The notes beneath the pieces were generated by a model. It did no database searches and had not been told where the DNA came from. It saw only the letters and a program-made list of their open reading frames with translations. Of a stretch of 64,000 nt of DNA, positions 23,005-33,543 are shown piece after piece. Source of the stretch: Cladochytrium replicatum (lineage: Eukaryota; Chytridiomycota; Chytridiomycetes; Cladochytriales; Cladochytriaceae); NCBI GenBank assembly GCA_025526935.1, contig JAHLKD010000002.1, forward strand, positions 723,001 to 787,000. Reading direction: 5' to 3'. Each line of letters opens with the position of its first letter. Within the stretch, counting starts at the first letter, position 1. A program made the position numbers and the translations under genes.

Positions 23005-26000
23005 TCACTCAGATTCATCAGCTTCGAAATCGCTCTCCGAGTCCACCATCACAACCTCTTCCTCTTCAACCTCCACTGTGTAGTTAACCTTCCTGCCTCC
23101 TCGCGTTGGCCGTTTTGCGTCAACTTCCATAGCATTCTCCTTGCTGTCAAACAGTTCCTCCGACTCTGATTCATCATCTGAGATTACCACCTTCCTTTTC
23201 ACAGCTGTTTTTGGGGCTGTTTTTGCAGTCGATTTTGGGACAGTGGTTTCCTTCTTCTTTGACGCTGGAGCTTTTGCAGTCGTTTTTGGTTTGCTTTCTG
23301 CAGCGGGTCTGTTTTCACCTGCTAGCCTGGCAGCAACTTTTGCCTCAAAATCAGTCACACCCCCTATTGTGACTATTGTTAGCAACGTAAAAAATTGAGC
23401 ATTCAAAATTCAATATCCTACCACCAGCGGCCGACTTTGCCGATTTTGACGGCTTGGGTGAAACACTACCCTCATCTTCAGGATCTGACTTGCGCTTTCG
23501 TGGTGCAGGAGCTCTTTTAGCCACCGCTTTCTTAGCTATTGTGCTACATAATTATTCATGTATCACTACAATAAACAAACATTTAATACCTTTTGGTTGA
23601 GGTTCTGGCTTGTCCTCATCCATAGAGCTGCCGTCGTCATCATCAATCACCTTTGGCTTTGTGGTTTTTGCCTTAGGAGCAGCCTTCGTGGCAACCTTTT
23701 TCGCTAGTTGCAATAGTCAGCATTGCTGTCCATTGAACATATAATAGCATTCACCTTTGGGTTTAACTTCATCATTCTCATCATTTTCATCATCAATAAC
23801 AACCTTATGTTTCACTGCTTTTGGTGCAGCTCTCTTTGAGCCGTTGGCAGTGGTTGAATTGTTTGGGCGCTGAGCATCGGACTTCTCCATCTGTAACTCA
23901 AATTTCTGGACAAGAGATGAGAAATCTTTTAGAACTAATATTCGATGTTCATAACAACGTACATTCCACTCAAGAAGGAAAGCATCCAGATCTGCTTTCC
24001 ACAAGTCTGTAGCTGACTTTTTGGCTAAAGCAGTTACTTCCTCTTCTTTCTGATCACGCTCATTTTGAAGCTTCTGGACCTAAAATTAGAAGATTTTAGA
24101 ACTAAGAAACAAATTGCATCGACAATAACTAACCTTTTCCATAGTCAAATTCCAGATCGGCATAGACAACAGATAGTCATAATCATTGTGACTGCCTTCC
24201 TCTTCTTCATTTTCCTGGTCATTGGGTTGTACCTCCACATCGTCTGCTTGCTTTTTGCGAGGGAATGGCTCATACTTCCGTGCACGAAGCTCAACAATAA
24301 GGTCTGCTCGCTTCCTGTTCTGCACAACAAGAGTCCCTTTGATAATCTCTAATACAAATCGGACTTTATTCTCCAAGCGCCTCAATTCTTCATCAAGCGC
24401 CTTAAGCATATATTCCTATAATTTTCCAGAGATAATGTCAGATTTAAATTTCAGCACTACACCAGAATTTCTACCTTTCGCTTGTGATAGTATTCAAGTC
24501 GGAGCTGATAAAAGTCTTTAATAATTTCATCGACACTCTCAAATTTGCGAATGCGCCCATTCTTGTCGAAGCAAACCATGTTGCTTGTTGTGATGCTGGT
24601 GGTAATCTTGAACTTTTTCTCAAGCCCTTCAGACTCTGCTTTTTCCATACACTCTGGTGTTAGACTGACAACGAAGTGCACTGAAGAATCTGTGTGATAC
24701 TCTTTATAGTCCTATTATCATTGTAAGAAAAATATCTCGAAAAGAAGCTTTCAGCACAAACCTTTATCCACGCCTTCTGCTTTTCAGAGTCGACCATCCA
24801 TGATTCAAGTTGGTTTTTATAGTCCTGAGTCCAAGTATCAAGTGGCAACTCAGTTATTTCTACTGTTGTTTCATCAATTTTTTCAATGATCCCAGATACT
24901 TTGTATTTGTCCTTGGTTTCTCTTTCAATTGTCCCCTTGTTTAAAAAGTGAGTATAAACACAATAGATTCTATACTAACAGATTACCTTAAAGCCTCTAT
25001 ACCATGGAGACATTGGGAGTGGTTCTTCACCTTCCATTAGCAACTTGATGTTTTCTACAAGGTCTCGAGGGCTTACCCAAATTGAGTAAAGCAACTAGAT
25101 CTAAAATCCTTGGGACAACTTACTTGTAGTTGGGAACAGATGTCGACCATCCTGTGCCAATTCCATTTGATCCATTGACTAGAACCATGGGGATAATTGG
25201 AATATACCTATGCACACAGCATCAGCCAGAATTTTTTCTTCTTGAGCAGTTTCATTACCATTCAGGTTCAATACTTTGTCCATCTTCATTTAGGTAGTTC
25301 AACAACTTATTATCTGATCCATTTAACAATATTCTCGTTATAGGAGAGAGGGCAGTGAAAATATAACGAGCACTAGCTGCATCTTTTCCGCCCTTTCAGG
25401 TGAGAGGATCATTAAATCCAAAGCTACTCCTTTGTTCAGTGGAACATACCTGCAAACGAGTTCCAAACTGACCACGTGGCTCCAACAGGTTCAAATTATT
25501 GCTCCCAACATAGTTCTGGGCCAAACCAACAATTGTTGACGATAAACTCTGTTCTCCATGATGATATGCAGTATGCTCTGAAACATAACCTGACAATTGA
25601 GCCACCTATTGTCTCCTTTTCAGTATATATTGGCACATAAATTCCTGTTTTAACCTTGATTTCATTTTTGAGATTTCTTTTGAAGCAGGCAAATATGATC
25701 TTGCGCTGGCCTGGCTTCAGTCCGTCCACAACAGACGGAATTGATCTTGCATTGTCAGCCATGGAGAATAAAATTAACTCCTTATTGATGAAATCCTTAA
25801 TTGGGATCTCTTCAACACCGTGATCCATGTATGTCCCAGGCTAGTTTCAAAAAGTGTCATTATAAGGAGAGTATAGGTATGCTAGTTACACCACAAACCT
25901 GGAACGCACGCAACCATTCTTTGCGATCATCTGCCTTCTTTTTATTGAAAGCCATGTCCACCAGCTCACGGTCAATTTCAGTTGCAGGTTTAAATTTCTT

Positions 26001-28526
26001 CCGGTGTCGATCCATCGCAGCAAAGTAACGCTTTGCATCGTCAGTTGTACTGGTGCCAAGACCCTATGAAACATTTTAAGAGTCCCTTTGGTTTTCTGAC
26101 ATATGTTTTACCTTGTAGTATTTGATGGTCCATACTTTTGCATCTTTAGTCTGTTCCTTCCACTTTTCATATTCTGGAATGGTATAGAATATTACTTCTT
26201 GTTTATTGCGATCCTTTCCTTTAGTAGCCTGAATATCAAAATCAGAAAACAAGATTTTCCAGAATGTGAACTGCTGCTACCTTCACGATTGGGGTGATGA
26301 ACTCGACAAGGAATCCAGGGATTTTCAAGAGGCTAGGCCAGAAGTGATCCAAAAAGTTGATAATTAGGCCTTTGATGTGAGATCCATCGTGGTCCTACAA
26401 TTGATTTGTCAATATGAGCACATTCACACTGAAAGGAAATCTTGCCTGATCAGTCATAATCATGAGTGAGCCATAGCGCAATCCATCAACGGAACTGTAC
26501 ACCATTCCTTGTTTGAGGCCAAGAATTTGTTTGATTGCTGAAATCTCCGCATTGTTGGAAATAGTGGCCGTGTTTGCTTCGCGAACGTTCAACAGCTTTC
26601 CGCGAAGCGGGAAAACTCCGAAGTTGTCCCGGCCGACGACACTGAGACCGCTAACTGCCAGCGCTTTGGCACTGTCTCCTTCAGTTAAGATCAAAGTGCA
26701 ATTGCGTGCGTTACGCGTCCCGGCATTGTTCGCATCGTCCAATTTGGTGATACCGCTGATTCGCTGTCGCTTACTTCCGTCAGTCTTCTTCAAGGATTGC
26801 TCAGACTTAAAGCGTGCCATCGTGAGGATGTTGTCGACCACGCCAGACTTCAATACTTTCAACAACCAACCGATGAGGCGATCGTTATGAATCATGACTT
26901 AACTATCCCTACCTTTTTTGAAAAAATCCTCGCTCGGGTTGCACTTCGAACCGAAGGCGCTCACTTTCAACGTCATGTTCTCCTTTGTCTGCGAATCGAA
27001 CGCCGGGTTTTCGATCATGCAGTTGACGAACAACCACATATGATTTTTTGCTTGATGCGGCTTGATTTTTTCCATTTTCTTGTCCTTCTTCTGAACCGCT
27101 TCGATCAACTTTGTCACAAAACCATCCGCAACATGGTTTGTGTGCGTTCCACCCTTGCTCGTACAGATACTGTTGACAAAGCTGACCTGCTGGAATTGAC
27201 CGTCGCTCAGGGTAAACGCAACCTCCCATCGATCGTTCACCCTCTCGTAAATGATAGGACCCTTCTCCGCCGCACCACCAAGATACAGATCGACGTACTG
27301 CTTGAAGTTGTTGATCTTGATGCGTTCGTTGTTCAAAAATACTTTGACGCCCGGAACACATCCAGCCATGTCGTACACACGCTTCTTCAGCAGGGCCTCC
27401 AGATCGTCGTCGAATTCGGTCATCTGGAACTTTTCGAGGTCCGGCTTGAACGCAATCTTTGTGTAATCTTCACCTTTTTTGTTATCCGTGATATCGGGGT
27501 CCGACTTCCAGCTCATGTTGTTTCGGAAAATCTGTGTTGGAACCATGAGATGGATGCTCAATTTAATTATGCCTTTTACCAACTTGCTTAAACTTGTGCT
27601 TTGATTGCGACTCCGCGGTCTCCACAATGAACTCGGTGCTGAAAATGTTGCAGAGCTTTGCACCATACCCATTACGACCACCGGTGACCTTCTTTTCGGA
27701 ATCGTCGTAGTTGGAGGACGTCAAGAGATGACCGAAAATGAGTTCGGGAACGTAGACCTTCTCCTCAGCATGAATTTCGATAGGAATACCCTTTCCGGTG
27801 TTCATCACCGAAATGATGCTCTTCTGGCGATCGATCGTGACTTTGATCATATCCATGGTCGGATCTCTCACTTTGTTGTCTGCAGCTATATTAGGAAGGA
27901 GTTAACAACAGCCGCAATGCAATAATCCAACCGCCACGGTGGGATCAATCGACTTACCATTGACGAGGATTTCGTCGAAGATTTTGTACAAGCCGGGGAC
28001 ATAGGTGATATTACGGAAACGCATTTGCCCTTCTTCAAAAACCCACATCGGAGTTTTGGTTGGTTCGACAGAGCCGATGTAGGTGTCCGGACGCAAAAGA
28101 ATGTGCTCAAGCTGCGACTTTTTCTGATAGATCTGTTTGAAGGTTTGAAAAGTTTAGAACTGAGTAAAAGAATAGCATTGTTGATAAACCCATACTTCTT
28201 CTATTGTTCTCGCTTTTCCAGATGCGGGCTTGTTCGCTGTGCTCTTGGATTGAATGTCCAAAGGTGCAAGAACCTTCACTGGCTCCTCCTCATCTTCAAC
28301 GTCGTCCTCTGAGTCCACACGAACAGGTGCCTTTTTCTGCGACGCAGCAGTAGCACGGGGTTTCCCAGGAGCTTTCTTCTGAGCTGGGGCTGGCTTCTGA
28401 TTCATGAAATGCGGTTAGCAAGGATTCCAAGATTGGCGAACGGAAGGATCCCACCTTCACAACTGGTGCGAGATCGTCTTCAAACTCCGAGCCGGATTGG
28501 TCGTATTCGGTGCCGCTTTCGGTCAT
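23005..28526 (-). CDS. TOP2: DNA topoisomerase II
   Basis: Type IIA topoisomerase that passes one duplex through another using ATP, in many exons. The acidic, Lys-rich N-terminus ([19 protein letters not shown]) is followed by the GHKL ATPase domain: [39 protein letters not shown], then [16 protein letters not shown]. The transducer K-loop carries [20 protein letters not shown] is present ([19 protein letters not shown], then an Asp-rich DQDHDGSHI motif split by an intron near 26450). The winged-helix catalytic segment reads [22 protein letters not shown] across an intron, with the active-site Tyr codon at 25363-25365. The C-terminal tail (23005-24000) is disordered, alternating Lys and Asp/Glu, ending [12 protein letters not shown]. 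The start is the first Met of the acidic N-terminus. Confidence 0.95.
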
Positions 28527-29271
28527 TGGGGCCAGAACGGAAGAGCAGCGTAGCGTGTTTGTGAAATTCCTTTTTTGGTTGTATGGGGTGCGACGCGTTT
28601 TGACACGGAAGGCAGCCTTGATCGCAAGGCGGCGGATCAGACGGTCGACCATCCTCATTGCAATCATCGACAATTTTGAATGCTCTCTCTGGCGTGACCC
28701 TCTCCAAGTACTCCTCTTTCCGCTCAGCTAGCCGACCAACGCTTTGATGCCAGCATTCCGAGGAATTTGTTCCGCGCCACACTACATTTGTGATGAGCAA
28801 AACGAAGGCGGAAGAAACTCGAGCACCCAGCAAACCTTATTCCCTCGCTGTGCAAGCAGCTTTACCATCTCGGATAGGTGACATGATTTGGGGGTGAGTA
28901 GGCAAAGCAATTGTGCATGGTTCATTTCGTATCTGACACACTTTAGACAAGGGATGACCAAGACCCGATGTGAATTTTCATATCCCAGAGCTCGAATCTT
29001 TGGCCATAAGCTGTTTCCATATCCCCAGTTGTCAGTTTGCATTGTTGGAGTTTGCTGAAGCATGGGTGTTTCCACAGCTAGAAGGTCTACATTGCAACCT
29101 CGGGAGTTCAAAAAGAGCTAATTTTGTTTGTGGCAATTGTGTGGATAGGAAAGCGAAGCAAGAGACTAAACGACAGGAGAATTGAAACTAGCTCGTAGAT
29201 TTTTTAACGCATCCAGCTCTGGGACGCTGGTGCACGCATCCACACGCACTCTCAGAATGCGGTGATGGTGA
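28527..29271. other. gene-poor stretch upstream of TOP2
   Basis: About 745 bp containing the TOP2 promoter. Short open frames on both strands have no recognisable domain and were not called. Confidence 0.35.
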
Positions 29272-29610
29272 ATCCACTGTGGCCCAGTGAATGTTTACGA
29301 TCGCGCTCAGGAGATGATCAAGGGGATCAGGATTGGGAATACGAAGAACAACTTGAAGTTTTACGATACGCTTGTGGTTCCGATCATTAAGAATACTTCG
29401 GAAGAAGAGGATCTGCGTGATCGGATGCATGAGGTGGATTTTGGGTAGCTTGTGAGTTCAGCGGCTGATGTTTTGGTTTGGATAGGCGATGACAATGTAC
29501 CTCAAATCTGTGCAGTCCTCGTAGCAAATTTTAATGTGTTAGTGATGAGCACTGGTACTGATGTATTCAAAGGCGACATGGTGTTGGAGAGAGAACTGGC
29601 AAAAACGTGA
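29272..29610 (+). pseudogene. decayed HET-like (heterokaryon-incompatibility-type) fragment
   Basis: One plus frame reads NVYDRAQEMIKGIRIGNTK ... EEEDLRDRMHEVDFG and stops at about 29448. A shifted frame then reads VSSAADVLVWIGDDNVPQIC. Together these resemble the HET-domain sequence in which 'L.ER..QV..M..IY.SA..V.VWLG.' follows the conserved Asp-rich strand. The frame change and lack of a start suggest a relic. HET proteins are abundant and short-lived in fungal genomes. The identification rests on one remembered motif and is tentative; it could be chance or an unrelated coding remnant. Confidence 0.3.
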
Positions 29611-30170
29611 TTAGCAGACCATACTATGAGAAGAGTTCTTTACGTTTTCTGCATGAAGCCAAGGCAATGACAGAGTGCTACGACTATCTTTTTCGAAATT
29701 TCTGTCAAGATCAAGTCGATCGGAATTGATCCAGCGCAGGTTCCCAACGATTCTGAGTACAAGCATTTGTGCAACCGCTTGCAGAATAGGAGTGCATAGC
29801 TAAATATGCCTGAACTACGAAACCATCAACTGAATAGTATTCGACCTCAGACGTATCGATACAATCATAGTCTAGCATTATCTATTTCCGCCACACTTAG
29901 TCAAATTAGTTTCCTTCAAATTTACAAACACTACCGCTTCGTTATTCTACCAACTTCAGAAATGGTCGGAAAACAACGAAAAGAGTTCAGGGCAAAAACA
30001 ACCAAAAGCAAACACAAATAGGGTCCAAATGCTGCCGCTACTGAAACGCACATGAGAAGAAATGGCAAAAACGCAAGCAGTGAAAACCCTGCAGAATGAA
30101 ACAGTTTGCCCGTAACAAACGAATGTCCATGGAGCACAATGACACGGGAAGAGTTGCGGTCCGAGCGTTG

Positions 30171-31274
30171 TCATGCTCCCACCTGTTCCCGATTCTCAGA
30201 GAACGTGTCCAGGAACTCTGCAAACTCCTGATCCAGATCTCTCGGCATCCTACCCGCTGTATCGCGTGCCTCCGTATCTGCACCAACCCCCAAAAGCATC
30301 CTTGCGATGGTCGTTGCCTAGCAGAAACAGAAACTAAGTACACAATTATCCACGGAAACAATAATTGTTAAGCTTACACCATGAAGTGCACACATGTGGA
30401 GCGGATACCGCCCAGCCGCATCCTGCGCTCCAATCAGACCCGCAACGTCCTCCGGATCTGCAAGCGCAATTATTCGTTCCACAATGCCAAAATTTCCGAA
30501 CGCCACGGCGACGTGGAATACGCTCTGCTGCGTCCCCGCTGCCTTCTTCTGCAACCGCTTTGACCGCTTAATGATCGAATCTACAAGCGAGATCGGCAAT
30601 AGTGCCGCACCGTCTCTGGCAGCCAGTAACACCGCCGTGTTCCCGTCTCCATCTAAAACGTCGGGATCGGCTCCGACTTCAATGAGCGCACGTGCGAGTC
30701 TGGGACGGTGGTCCCGGATTGCGCGGTGGAGGAGCGGGCTGTTGTTTGCAGCCGGGTCGGGCTGGGATAATTCTGCGCCGTAGGAATGGAGGAGATTGAG
30801 GAGATCGATGGCATGGAGCTCGGTGTGCACGAACGATAGGAAATGCAGGGCTGTGCTGCCGTGGATGTCTTTTGCAAGAACGAGCTCATGTGGTTTAGGT
30901 GCGGCCATGATTACCATCAGTATCATTCTTAGACCTTTCGCATCGGGAGCCACCTCAGTTTTCAACCATTCAGAAAGTGTGCCTTTCACCAACCGTTAAA
31001 CAATACGTTGCGCAATCGAGCCTTAATTTTACAAACCAAAAGCGGAAGCGATACGGAGTGGTCTTGCTAGCCACCACCTAAGCCTGGTGCTGGTGCATGT
31101 GGAAACGAACCGGAGCTTCTTGCAAGTGATACTGAGGTCTCCAGGGTTATCAAGAAGCACAAAGATAGTGTCGAGCACGTGCAGAGGGAGCTCAGAGAGA
31201 CATGAACTAGCTAGAGGGCTCTTTTTAAGCTCGTCCATGGGGTTATCCAGCGCAGGAAGGGTGGTAAAACTCAT
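30171..31274 (-). CDS. F-box and ankyrin-repeat protein
   Basis: Three exons. Exon 1 (31274 to about 31035) encodes an F-box-like segment: LSELPLHVLDTIFVLLDNPG, then DLSITCKKLRFVS, typical of SCF ubiquitin-ligase receptors. After a 5' intron with a GTTTGT donor, exon 2 encodes ankyrin repeats: DIHGSTALHFLSF, NNSPLLHRAIRDHRPRLARA, LIEVGADPDVLDGDGNTAVL and QDAAGRYPLHMCALHG. Exon 3 (after an intron near 30325-30377) completes another repeat, ATTIARMLLGVGADTEARDT, and ends in an acidic helix. Ankyrin repeats would be the substrate-binding part. Substrate unknown. Confidence 0.8.
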
Positions 31275-33543
31275 CTGGGAACCCTGGGCTTAATGTGGCA
31301 AGGGATGGCGCAGTAGAAGAAGCCATCTTCTGGTTTGGGAAGCAGGCAACAATTGCCATGTCTTCTATGAAAATTGAAGAATAACGAACACTCATTAACA
31401 TATTGGTAACCTCATGCAGTCTAAATGCTCTTCGATTTAATAGCCCTTCGATCCCACTGGCAACTGACTAACAAAACCATTGATCTCCACTAACAACATA
31501 TCGTCAAACAAATGAACCAATGTACAGATTATGGCTTCATCAGCTTAGAACCGAGTGCATCAGCAACAGTTCAGCGTGCATGCACTAAGTGGACGGAGAT
31601 TTGGTGAGCAAAGATGTGTCACCGACCACTACTCAGCTGATAGCAAACAGAGTGCCATGGCGATGAAGACATCGACAGGAGCCCCTCCTTTCGGAACCGC
31701 TGAGTCACAGAGGTCCGAGTCCATTGACGTAATTGGAATATGTGCAGTGGTGTGTCCATTGACGTAATTGGATTATTTGCATTGGTGGAACACCGATCAC
31801 CTCAACACATATTCAGGAGGCAAGTGATGGGATTATCTTCAATAGCCGATGCGCATAAGATCCAGCAGATTTTCCAGTGCAGATCGACCCGATGTAAGTT
31901 AAAAGATGGTCGTGCCGAAGTTCGACTGTCGATCCTTCGCAGGACTTGGCCCTATTCCCCTATTCCGTGTCTGACTCACTTGCGTGGCGAGAATATTGGC
32001 TGTTGTGGAAATTGGCATGTGAAAAAGGGGTCATTTTAATGCCATATCGGGCAGTGCTGTTTCACCCCCCAATGGCCGTCTTACATATTTGATAAGCTGT
32101 CTTCCATATCTGGAACCTTTGCTGCTCTCTGTTTCCCTGCTCGCTTTTCGGTCGTTCCTCATACACTCCAAGTTACAACATACCGATCGGACGGAGGATT
32201 GTCCTCCTATTTGACGAGTTCAGAAAACTGCAGAAGATTTGAAGCAGCGAATTGGACACAACTTTCCAATAATCGCGGCCAATAACACCACGAGGTGGGA
32301 ATTGCGGATCGAAATTCAGTGCTGGGGCGATTTGTGTGTCCCGCTGCTATCAATCACTTATCAAAACTCTGTTTTCAAAGATTTTCCACATCTGTTTCTG
32401 ATGCTATAAATCGACGGGCTCGAAACGTTGGTTGTCGCCTCCCATCAATTCTTATCTGTTGGATCCCAGCGGTAAGTGCCATCACGCCATCCCCCTTTTA
32501 TTCGTTCTATTTCCAACTCTGTGGTACAAAGAGTTCTTCCGGGATGGCGCAGTTTAAGGATAAGAGAACTTGGGCTGTGAAATAAGGTTGGCAAGGGACA
32601 GATGTGGATTGCACGGGTCAGGATCAGCGAGCGAAATCGTTCGAAATCATTCGTTGTGTGATGGAAGTCCTACAAAAGAGTGTTTGTGTCTCATCACCAG
32701 TGACCGTGATGTGTCAGTTGTGCACTTTTGGAGTGGCCAAAATTGTTATCGATCGCCTTTGCTTCAGTTGTGGGTGGCGTGCCAGATTGCATGTTGATAT
32801 ATTAAAAAAATGCCCGCTTTCCCACACTCTGATATGTTGTTCTTATTCTATGAGCACAGACCACCTGTCACCTGAACTGTCGCTGGGGGCCTCTTCGCCT
32901 ATTTGATCTGGCTGTGCTACTCCCTGCCCGAGACTCGGACGCTGTGCTGTGCTGTGCTGTGGTTGCTGCCCCCGTTTTGGTTTGGTTCGCTTTCCAATCG
33001 TCATTCATCGCCGTCACCTGAGCTTGCGAACGTCCCAAGTGAGTCATTTGCGGATCTGTTTACTTCGATCCACCACACTTCGTCTCCCTCTCCCTTTTTA
33101 GCCCCCTCTTCCACTTCCGCCCCCCCCCCAAGCCACCCTTCCCTGTCCAATGAGCTAATTTCAGCTTAAACCTGTCCCCCTTCCAATCTCCATTTCTTAG
33201 TCATCCCGGTGCTTTGCGATTCTGCCCTGATCCATTCCTTCCACCCAATCACTGTTGCCTGCTGACTGTCTGTCGCTTAAATATCTCCCCCCACACCATT
33301 ATTTCCCGCCTGTTTGCTCCGCCTTATCATGATTATGAGTACTTGCTCTCAACAACTAGGTCCCACACCCGGTGCCGGTGGTGGCTCTCCTCGAAGGCAC
33401 CGCCGTTCATCTTCGGCCAGTCGTGCATGTGCGTTTAGCTTTTGTTAGCTCACTCCCGAACAGACAACAGCACTCTTCAAAACCTTGTTTTAGCTTTCTT
33501 TATCATCAGAGACTGATCTCCTTACTCCCCTGTAGTGTCAGAC
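31275..33543. other. 2.2-kb gene-poor stretch, probable long 5' leader of the next gene
   Basis: No domain-bearing frame was found. It contains a 35-bp tandem repeat (31719-31788), a (GCTGT)-type microsatellite near 32940-32960, and increasingly pyrimidine-rich sequence from about 33000 to 33540. A TGTAG acceptor-like site sits just before the next start codon, so a 5'-untranslated intron is possible. Confidence 0.4.
31719..31788. repeat. two tandem 35-bp copies with CRE/ATF-like TGACGTAA
   Basis: Copies at 31719-31753 and 31754-31788 share GTCCATTGACGTAATTGGA and differ at about four of 35 positions. Each carries TGACGTAA, a known near-consensus site for CREB/ATF-type bZIP factors. The unit lies about 1.8 kb upstream of the glycogen-regulator start. 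Confidence 0.6.

Noticed and set aside
26797-27591. 264-codon plus-strand frame opposite TOP2
   Set aside because: It overlaps the conserved K-loop and transducer coding exons of topoisomerase II in antisense and has no domain of its own.
27780-27830. Apparent change in the TOP2 ATP-binding motif (NTGKGIP)
   Set aside because: The GHKL box varies at this position among eukaryotic topoisomerase II enzymes (NNGKGIP and NDGRGIP also occur), so it is not evidence of inactivation.
28782-29111. 109-codon minus frame upstream of TOP2
   Set aside because: No recognisable motif, unusual composition, and no connection to a gene model.
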